A DNA stretch of 46,298 nucleotides, from contig QIHI01000035.1 in NCBI GenBank assembly GCA_003230915.1, positions 1 to 46,298 of the forward strand, in the 5' to 3' direction. The DNA is from Kiritimatiellales bacterium. Lineage in GTDB: Bacteria > Verrucomicrobiota > Kiritimatiellia > Kiritimatiellales > Pontiellaceae. Under the pieces are notes generated by a model. The model was not told where the DNA came from. It saw only the letters and a list, made by a program, of their open reading frames with translations, and searched no databases. Of the stretch, positions 40,302 to 46,298 are shown in pieces; positions within the stretch are counted from its first letter, which is position 1; each line of letters starts with the position of its first letter. The translations under genes and the position numbers were made by a program.

Positions 40302-41756
40302 ATGAAGAAGCATTATCTGGCAGTAGATCTAGGGGCATCGAGCGGGCGCACGATTGTGGGAACCTTCGAAGATGGCAAGCTGTCGCTCAAGGAGATGAAT
40401 CGGTTCTGGAACGGGCCGACTGAGATTTTAGGCACCCTCTACTGGGATTTTGTTCATCTTTTTCGCTGTATTCAAGAGGGCATTACCCTCGCAAAAAAGG
40501 AGTATGGCGACGGACTTATTTCGATGGGGATCGACACATGGGGCGTTGATTTTGGTCTATTTGATGCGGATGGGAAACTCCTCCGAAATCCGGTTCACTA
40601 TCGCGACAGCCGTACCAATGGCATGTTTGAACAGGTATTTGATCGTGTCCCAAAAGCTGAGGTTTTTGCCCAGACGGGTATTCAATTCATGGAACTGAAT
40701 ACCCTCTACCAACTGATGTCTCGAACGTTGGACGATTCGTTCCAATACAAGGCAGCCTCCAAAATATTGTTTGTACCCGACCTGCTTAACTATTGGCTCA
40801 CGGGGGAAATGGCAGCCGAACGTAGTTTTGCAAGCACCACTCAATTTTATAACCCTGTCACGAAAGACTGGGCCTACGGCTTACTCGAAAAGTTAGGCAT
40901 TCGCACCGACCTATTTGCTGAATTGGTCGATCCGGGTACCGTGGTCGGTGATGCCGATGGGCTACCTGTTGTGGCGGTCGGTAGCCACGACACCGCCAGT
41001 GCTTTTGCCGCCGTTCCGGTGGTGGAGGGCGAACATAGTGCTTTCCTGAGTTCCGGAACTTGGTCGCTACTCGGCACCGAATTGCCGGCGCCAGTTATTA
41101 ACGCCGACGTGCTCGCGGCCAATTTTACCAACGAAGTCGGTGTGTGCGATACCATCCGCTTCCTGAAAAACCTTTCCGGTCTTTGGATTATTCAGGAGCT
41201 GCGCCGCGTTTGGAACGAACAGGATTTCGGTTATTCTTGGCATGCCATGGAACACATGGCGCTGGAAGCGCAGCCCTTCGAATTCTTTGTGGATCCGAGT
41301 GACGATGTATTTCTCGCGCCTGGAGATATGGCTAGCCGCATCCAAGAATATTGCACACGCACCGGGCAGAGCCGCCCCGAGACGCATGCACAAATCCTGC
41401 GTGCCGCATACGAGGGCTTGGCGTTTCTCTATGCCCACACCTACGACACACTGGAGCAGCTTTCCGGCCGACCGCTGAATACGCTCCGGATTGTCGGCGG
41501 TGGATGCAAAGATACGTTGCTCGACCAGTTGGCCGCAAATGCCACAGGCCGAAGAGTCGTCACCGGACCCATCGAAGCCACGGCCACCGGAAATCTGATT
41601 GTCCAGATGCTGGCGATGGGCGATATTCAGTCGCTAGCGGAAGGGCGTGAAATTATTCGTAACTCGTTTGCCGAAGAAACCCAGACTTTTGAACCGCAAG
41701 AGCAAGCCGCGTGGCGGGATGCTCTTGAAAAATGGCGCACCATTAACAATAAATAA
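40302..41756 (+). CDS. rhaB: L-rhamnulokinase
   Basis: 484 residues from the ATG at 40302; the frame opens at a TTG 18 bp earlier, but that stretch contains the G-rich ribosome site. FGGY kinase: phosphate loop DLGASSGR, substrate loop IDTWGVDFGL, SHDTASAF and the second ATP motif FLSSGTWSLLG, all typical of RhaB. It phosphorylates L-rhamnulose at O-1 with ATP. It follows the HAD relic and precedes transketolase by 23 bp. It is remote from rhaA, with seven intact genes between. Confidence 0.93.
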   Translation: MKKHYLAVDLGASSGRTIVGTFEDGKLSLKEMNRFWNGPTEILGTLYWDFVHLFRCIQEGITLAKKEYGDGLISMGIDTWGVDFGLFDADGKLLRNPVHYRDSRTNGMFEQVFDRVPKAEVFAQTGIQFMELNTLYQLMSRTLDDSFQYKAASKILFVPDLLNYWLTGEMAAERSFASTTQFYNPVTKDWAYGLLEKLGIRTDLFAELVDPGTVVGDADGLPVVAVGSHDTASAFAAVPVVEGEHSAFLSSGTWSLLGTELPAPVINADVLAANFTNEVGVCDTIRFLKNLSGLWIIQELRRVWNEQDFGYSWHAMEHMALEAQPFEFFVDPSDDVFLAPGDMASRIQEYCTRTGQSRPETHAQILRAAYEGLAFLYAHTYDTLEQLSGRPLNTLRIVGGGCKDTLLDQLAANATGRRVVTGPIEATATGNLIVQMLAMGDIQSLAEGREIIRNSFAEETQTFEPQEQAAWRDALEKWRTINNK

Positions 41757-41779
41757 TTAACCTAGAAAGGAATAAAATA

Positions 41780-43765
41780 ATGAATCTTAAACTCGTAGCA
41801 AACACGATTCGTGGACTCTCGATGGACGGCGTTCAAGCCGCCAACTCAGGCCACCCCGGTCTGCCGCTTGGTATGGCCGATGTTGCCACCGTACTTTGGA
41901 CACAGTTCCTCAAACACAACCCGCAAAATCCCGATTGGGTCGACCGCGACCGCTTTGTACTTTCCGCTGGTCACGGCTCGATGCTGATCTACAGCTTACT
42001 TCACCTTGCGGGCTATGACCTGCCGCTCGATGAACTCAAAAACTTCCGCCAGTGGGGTAGCAAGACGGCTGGCCACCCGGAATACGGTCATACCGTCGGT
42101 ATCGAGACCACCACCGGTCCGCTCGGCCAGGGTTGCGGCAACGCCGTCGGCATGGCGATTGCGGAAAAAATGCTTGCCGCACGCTTCAACACCGCCGCCC
42201 ATAAGATCGTCGATCACTTCACCTATGTCATCGCCTCCGAGGGGGAGTTCATGGAAGGCATCTCCCACGAGGTCTTCTCGCTCGCCGGAAACCATGGACT
42301 GGGCGACTTGATCGTTTTCTACGATGAAAATTTCATCAGTATTGAAGGCGATACGCACATGACCTATACCGACGATGTTGAAAAGCGCATGGAAGCCTAC
42401 GGCTGGCATGTACAACGAATCAATGGGCATGACTTCGATGATATCACCTCTGCCACTCGCATCGCGCAGAAAGAAACCGGCAAGCCATCGGTCATCATCT
42501 GTAACACAACCATTGGCTTCGGCTCCCCGAACAAGGCCGGTTCTCACGACTGCCACGGTGCGCCGCTCGGTGATGACGAAGTTTCGCTCACCAAGGAAGC
42601 TCTCGGCATCTCGCAGGAAAAATTCTTCGTACCCGAAGAAGTCCGCACCATCTTCGCGGAGGTCGCCTCAGAAAACGCCAAACGCGAAGTGATCTGGAAT
42701 AACCTCTTCGATGAATTTGCGAAAGCCAATCCCGAAAAGGCTACAGAATGGAACACCTGTATTAAGGGCGAACTCCCTGCTGATCTAGCAGACCAGATCG
42801 GGGACTTTGAAGCAGGAGGCTCCATTGCTACTCGTTCCGCCTCCGGAAAGATACTACAGGATCTGGCCAAGGCGGTGCCGTACCTTGTAGGCGGTTCGGC
42901 CGATCTCGCACCGTCGAATAATACCGATCTTAAGGGACTTGGCGACATCGGCGCGAATGCATTTGAAGGGCGGAATTTCCACTTTGGTGTGCGCGAAATC
43001 GGTATGGGCGCGATTATGAACGGTGTGCAGGTTCATGGAGGGTTCCGTATCTTTGGCGCAACCTTCCTTGTTTTCGCCGACTACGTTCGTCCAACCACCC
43101 GTGTGGCTGCACTGATGAACCTGCCAGTGCTGTATGTCTACACGCATGATAGTTTCTATGTCGGTGAAGACGGCCCAACCCACCAGCCGATTGAAACGCT
43201 GATGAGCCTTCGCATCACCCCAAACGTTACCGTCATCCGCCCCTCGGATGCCACGGAAACCAAGTATGCATGGATTGCGGCACTCGAAAATCAGTCTGGG
43301 CCAACAGCCCTGTTGCTTACCCGTCAAAATCTGCCGATTTTTGATCGCGAAGAACTGGCTGGAGCTGAAAACCTTAAGAAGGGAGCCTACACCATCTGGG
43401 AAAGCGCCGAAAGCGATCACGATATTTTGATTGTAGCTAGCGGCTCGGAAGTATGGCTCTCCATCGACGCTGGCAAAAAACTGGCTCAAGAGGGCAAGAA
43501 AGTCCGCGTCGTCAGTTTCCCGTGCTGGGAAATTTTCGAACAGCAGAGCGCGGAATACAAAGCATCCGTCTTCCCGTCGGAATGCAAAAAACGGTTGGCC
43601 GTTGAAGCCGGTTGGCCAACGGGTTGGGAAAAGTATGTGGGTCTCGACGGCGCGATCATAGGGGTCGACCACTTCGGTGCATCCGCTCCGGGCGGTAAGC
43701 TGGCCGAAGAATTTGGGATCAACGCTGATAACGTCTATGTGCAAGCCAAAGAGCTACTGAACTAG
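41780..43765 (+). CDS. tkt: Transketolase
   Basis: 661 residues, full length. AANSGHPGLPLGMAD near the N-terminus, GPLGQGCGNAVG, and the pyrimidine domain with REIGMGAIMNGV and DSFYVGEDGPTHQPIE. The diphosphate motif, usually GDGxxMEG...N, reads SEGEFMEG with YDENFIS, so the Mg-binding Asp appears replaced by Glu while the Asn remains. Transfers two-carbon units between sugar phosphates in the pentose phosphate pathway using thiamine diphosphate. AAAGGAA precedes the start. Confidence 0.95.
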   Translation: MNLKLVANTIRGLSMDGVQAANSGHPGLPLGMADVATVLWTQFLKHNPQNPDWVDRDRFVLSAGHGSMLIYSLLHLAGYDLPLDELKNFRQWGSKTAGHPEYGHTVGIETTTGPLGQGCGNAVGMAIAEKMLAARFNTAAHKIVDHFTYVIASEGEFMEGISHEVFSLAGNHGLGDLIVFYDENFISIEGDTHMTYTDDVEKRMEAYGWHVQRINGHDFDDITSATRIAQKETGKPSVIICNTTIGFGSPNKAGSHDCHGAPLGDDEVSLTKEALGISQEKFFVPEEVRTIFAEVASENAKREVIWNNLFDEFAKANPEKATEWNTCIKGELPADLADQIGDFEAGGSIATRSASGKILQDLAKAVPYLVGGSADLAPSNNTDLKGLGDIGANAFEGRNFHFGVREIGMGAIMNGVQVHGGFRIFGATFLVFADYVRPTTRVAALMNLPVLYVYTHDSFYVGEDGPTHQPIETLMSLRITPNVTVIRPSDATETKYAWIAALENQSGPTALLLTRQNLPIFDREELAGAENLKKGAYTIWESAESDHDILIVASGSEVWLSIDAGKKLAQEGKKVRVVSFPCWEIFEQQSAEYKASVFPSECKKRLAVEAGWPTGWEKYVGLDGAIIGVDHFGASAPGGKLAEEFGINADNVYVQAKELLN

Positions 43766-43780
43766 CGACAGATAACGAAC

Positions 43781-43835
43781 CATTAATCCTCGCTAATCGG
43801 CTCTATCCAGCGGGCTGAATTAGTGAAGATTAATG
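43781..43835. repeat. 17-bp inverted repeat between tkt and the phosphohexomutase gene
   Basis: CATTAATCCTCGCTAAT (43781-43797) pairs with ATTAGTGAAGATTAATG (43819-43835), 15 of 17 positions, around a 21-nt loop. No U-run follows, so it is not a typical terminator. Another member of the short palindromic intergenic elements in this window. Confidence 0.7.
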
Positions 43836-43869
43836 TTAATAATGATTTTAAGTTTCGGAAGACTGGGTA

Positions 43870-45348
43870 ATGGATAAATATTTCAAGTTGCAGAATGGAA
43901 GTGATGTGCGCGGTGTGGCTCTCGAAGGTGTTGCAGGCGAGCCGGTCACGTTGACTGAAGACATTGCGCGAACCATCGGCTATGCCTTTGCTCAATGGTT
44001 GGAAAAACGTAGTGGCCAATCGGGCTTGAAGGTGGCTGTAGGGCACGATTCACGCCTTTCCTCCGATATGATCAAGACCGCGATTTTCCAAGGGCTGGAA
44101 AAGGGCGGTTGTGATGTCTTTGACTGCGGCTTGGCTTCAACTCCGGCGATGTTCATGTCGACCGTGTTCGAAAATCACGGCTACGACGGATCGATTATGC
44201 TGACCGCTAGTCACCTACCGTTCAATCGCAATGGAATGAAGTTTTTTGTGCGCGAGGGCGGACTTGAAAAGCAAGATATCACAGCAATTCTCGAAACTGC
44301 ATCCTCGATCGGTGAATTTCAAGGTCTGGAACTTTTCAGTGTTCAAAAGGTTGCACTGATGGATGATTATGCCGCCCATTTGGTGCAGGTTATTCGCGTC
44401 GGCGCGGGAAGTGCTCAGCCGCTGGCCGGATTGAAAATTGTGGTCGATGCTGGAAATGGAGCGGGCGGATTTTTTGTGAATCAAGTGCTCAATCCACTAG
44501 GTGCGGATAGCACCGGTAGTCAGTTCCTCGATCCCGACGGATCGTTCCCGAACCATATTCCAAATCCAGAAGACAAGGACGCGATGGATGCGATCGTCGC
44601 GGCGGTGAAGGGTAACGGAGCTGACTTTGGCATCATCTTCGACACGGACGTTGATCGTGCGGGTGCCGTAGACAAGAATGGCAAGCCGATCAACCGCAAT
44701 CGCTTCATTGCGCTGATGGCCGCCATCGTACTCGGCGAGCACCCCGGTTCCACGATTGTCACGGACTCGGTTACTTCAACCGGATTGAAATGGTGGATCG
44801 AAGAAAAGTTGGGCGGTGTTCATCATCGCTTCCAGCGCGGCTATAAGAACGTCATTAACGAAGCGGTTCGTTTGAATGAAGCTGGAACGCCATCGTTCCT
44901 TGCGTTGGAAACCTCTGGCCATGGGGCGCTGAAAGAAAACTATTGGCTCGATGACGGTGCCTACCAGATTGCTAAAATTTTGATTAAAATCGCCAGTCTT
45001 AAGACAACGGGGCAAGGGACGGTCGACGAGCTTATTGCCGAACTGCCGGAACCCGTCGAAGCACTGGAGTTTCGCCCGCAAATCGTGACGGACGATTTCT
45101 CGGTCTATGCCGACGAAGTGCTCGAAAAGTTCAAGGTCTTTGTCGAAGCCGAGCCGGGCTGGTCGCTCACGCCCGATAGTTATGAGGGGGTGCATGTAAC
45201 GTGCGAAAACGGCTGGGTACTGGTACGCAAGTCGCTCCACGATCCGCAGATCCCGATTAACATCGAAAGCGATATTCCGGGTGGTGTTGCTGTGATCGAG
45301 GAAAAAGTACGAGTCTTTCTTTCTGCTTTTGATGGTCTCAAACTTTGA
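43870..45348 (+). CDS. Phosphomannomutase/phosphoglucomutase family protein
   Basis: 492 residues. Alpha-D-phosphohexomutase: phosphoserine loop TASHLPFN (S114), metal loop DTDVDR (D258, D260, D262), sugar loop LETSGHGALKENYWLDDG and a C-terminal phosphate-binding domain. It interconverts hexose 1- and 6-phosphates via a bisphosphate. ETSGH resembles the (G)EMSGH of dual PMM/PGM enzymes, but substrate preference is not decided. It is 104 bp after tkt and followed by a hairpin terminator; may be the last gene of the array. Confidence 0.92.
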   Translation: MDKYFKLQNGSDVRGVALEGVAGEPVTLTEDIARTIGYAFAQWLEKRSGQSGLKVAVGHDSRLSSDMIKTAIFQGLEKGGCDVFDCGLASTPAMFMSTVFENHGYDGSIMLTASHLPFNRNGMKFFVREGGLEKQDITAILETASSIGEFQGLELFSVQKVALMDDYAAHLVQVIRVGAGSAQPLAGLKIVVDAGNGAGGFFVNQVLNPLGADSTGSQFLDPDGSFPNHIPNPEDKDAMDAIVAAVKGNGADFGIIFDTDVDRAGAVDKNGKPINRNRFIALMAAIVLGEHPGSTIVTDSVTSTGLKWWIEEKLGGVHHRFQRGYKNVINEAVRLNEAGTPSFLALETSGHGALKENYWLDDGAYQIAKILIKIASLKTTGQGTVDELIAELPEPVEALEFRPQIVTDDFSVYADEVLEKFKVFVEAEPGWSLTPDSYEGVHVTCENGWVLVRKSLHDPQIPINIESDIPGGVAVIEEKVRVFLSAFDGLKL

Positions 45349-45352
45349 CCTG

Positions 45353-45376
45353 ATTCCGTAAAGCGGGATAGTTTTT
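45353..45376 (+). terminator. Likely rho-independent terminator after the phosphohexomutase gene
   Basis: ATTCCG-TAAAG-CGGGAT (6 bp, one G-U) followed by AGTTTTT, 5 bp after the stop codon. The stem is short, so strength is uncertain. Confidence 0.55.
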
Positions 45377-45498
45377 AAAGAGAGTTTTCCGGGGTATTTC
45401 CTCGTAAAAAGATAATATTGCTCCTCAAGGGCTCGTGGCTCGCTCGACAGTTCCGTATCGAATAGGCATATTCCCTGTGTCAAAAAGGAGGAATTAGG

Positions 45499-45801
45499 AT
45501 GAATATGATAGCCGATTTAACCGTGGTGCCCATTGGTGTGGGAATTTCCCTTTCCAGATATGTCGCCGCCTGCGAAGACATCCTGAAGCAACCGGGATTG
45601 AAAACCACCCTGCACCCAAACGGAACCGCCATCGAAGGCGAGTGGGACACGGTGATGGATGCCGTTAGGGCGTGTCATGAGAAAGTGCATGCCATGGGTG
45701 CGCCGCGGATTTTTACGACATTGAAGATTGGAACGCGTACCGATCGGGAGCAGACGCTTGAAGATAAGGTCGATAGCGTGGTGGTTCAGCAAGAGAAATA
45801 G
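45499..45801 (+). CDS. MTH1187-family thiamine-binding protein
   Basis: 100 residues. DUF77/YqgV-type ferredoxin-like fold with IADLTVVPIGVGISLSRYVA at the start and the GTAIEGEW and KIGTRTDR segments typical of the family. Structures of this family bind thiamine or its precursors; the physiological role is not settled. A strong AAAGGAGG ribosome site precedes it. It lies beyond the phosphohexomutase terminator and 12 bp before the next start, so it probably shares a transcript with the methyltransferase. Confidence 0.88.
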   Translation: MNMIADLTVVPIGVGISLSRYVAACEDILKQPGLKTTLHPNGTAIEGEWDTVMDAVRACHEKVHAMGAPRIFTTLKIGTRTDREQTLEDKVDSVVVQQEK

Positions 45802-45813
45802 CGACCCGAAAAA

Positions 45814-46298
45814 ATGAAGGTGAACGCAATACTCACGCGAGCATCTCTTTGTGTTCTTTTATGGCTAACTTCCAGCTGTTCTACAAAGGAGGACTCCATG
45901 GAGACGGAGCGAAAGCAGATGGTTGCTGTCTTGCGGCGACACAGGATCCAGGATGAACGTGTGATCGCCGCCATGGCCAAGGTGCGCCGCCATATTTTCA
46001 TCCCTGAAGAGCTTCGTGATCGCATTGACCCCTACGGTGACCACCCATGCCCGATCGGTTTTGGGCAGACCATTTCCCAGCCCTTTATTGTGGCCTACAT
46101 GACCCAACGGATGGAACTGGATCCGGGATTACGAATATTGGAAATCGGCACTGGTTCCGGCTATCAGGCGGCCATCCTCGCCGAACTCGGCGTCGAGGTC
46201 TACAGTATTGAAATTATCCCCGAACTAGCCGCCCATGCCCGCCAGGCACTCATTGCTGAAGGCTACAGCAACGTGGAGGTGAAAACGGGCGATGGCTA
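45814..46298 (+). CDS. pcm: Protein-L-isoaspartate O-methyltransferase, possibly lipoprotein; 3' end cut by window
   Basis: 161 codons visible. The core has FIPEELRDRIDPYGDHPCPIG, GQTISQPFIVAYM and the SAM-binding LEIGTGSGYQAAIL, diagnostic for PIMT, which methylates isoaspartyl residues for repair. Two starts are possible. From the ATG at 45814 the first 28 residues are a textbook lipoprotein signal (LCVLLWLTSSC, Cys at residue 22) read in frame into the enzyme. From the ATG at 45898 the protein is cytoplasmic, and AAAGGAGG lies 6 nt upstream. I chose the longer form because a chance in-frame lipobox is unlikely, but the internal start has the better ribosome site and both may be used. Confidence 0.85.
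   Translation, partial: MKVNAILTRASLCVLLWLTSSCSTKEDSMETERKQMVAVLRRHRIQDERVIAAMAKVRRHIFIPEELRDRIDPYGDHPCPIGFGQTISQPFIVAYMTQRMELDPGLRILEIGTGSGYQAAILAELGVEVYSIEIIPELAAHARQALIAEGYSNVEVKTGDG

Noticed and set aside
42854-43744. 296-codon open frame antisense to transketolase
   Set aside because: Lies wholly opposite a clear transketolase gene, has no ribosome site or motif, and is explained by the GC-rich codon pattern of the real gene.
43766-43869. Terminator or thiamine riboswitch between tkt and the hexomutase gene
   Set aside because: The palindrome lacks a U-run, and no conserved thiamine-box sequence is visible.
44776-45483. 235-codon minus-strand frame over the hexomutase 3' end and the following gap
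   Set aside because: Mostly antisense to the phosphohexomutase; no motif or ribosome site, and it crosses the likely terminator.

Overview
The window (46,298 bp) looks like a chromosomal segment of a Gram-negative bacterium of the PVC superphylum, most likely Kiritimatiellota or a close relative. This is inference from gene content: an exosortase/EpsI pair, a formylglycine-type sulfatase remnant, a MoxR/DUF58/BatD/BatA operon, an RND pump with lipoprotein adaptor, GatCAB, and many short non-coding repeats (ACCACAGAG, GATTTCCGAT and GAACAAGGAATATTGAATTC types) that I associate with these bacteria from memory. No 16S gene is present to settle it.

Region by region. 1-4318 (minus): a Bat-type operon, MoxR ATPase, DUF58 protein, BatD-like lipoprotein and BatA-like VWA protein (cut by the window edge), preceded by the tRNA methyltransferase TrmL. 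4347-5613 (minus): an outer-membrane beta-barrel-like protein and a broken sulfatase. 5635-9967 (minus): an RND efflux transporter and its lipoprotein adaptor, with no outer-membrane channel gene beside them. 10419-12308 (minus): PsiE-like membrane protein, LOG-family phosphoribohydrolase and an unrecognised membrane-anchored protein. 12506-15595 (plus): a small conserved-looking basic protein and UvrA, followed by an IS3-family relic. 15951-18991 (minus): two overlapping thioredoxin-fold secreted proteins, PdxB and a small membrane protein. 19080-19802: a decayed ISL3-family transposase, a terminator and tRNA-Gly(GCC). 19803-25012 (plus): exosortase, EpsI, then gatC-gatA-gatB. 25044-26459 (minus): a frameshifted small secreted protein and galE.

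26614-45348 is the most interesting part: a large L-rhamnose catabolic locus. A divergent AraC-type activator faces rhaA (isomerase), a class II aldolase and a DeoR repressor. These are followed on the same strand by a complete 2-oxoacid dehydrogenase complex (E2, E3, fused E1 alpha/beta), a PHP-domain hydrolase, an SDR and a SorE-like medium-chain dehydrogenase. A truncated HAD phosphatase, rhamnulokinase, transketolase and a phosphohexomutase close the array. Core chemistry is rhamnose -> rhamnulose -> rhamnulose-1-P -> DHAP + L-lactaldehyde. The extra genes suggest that the lactaldehyde carbon is oxidised to acyl-CoA, or that the sugar phosphate is rearranged by a redox pair, rather than lactaldehyde being reduced to propanediol or processed in a microcompartment (no shell genes are visible).

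The right edge has a hairpin terminator, a thiamine-binding MTH1187-family protein and the start of a protein-L-isoaspartate methyltransferase that can be read with an in-frame lipoprotein signal peptide. Several start regions (1690, 2694, 9967, 23582, 43870) sit in or next to short inverted repeats, some of which are translated as N-terminal extensions.
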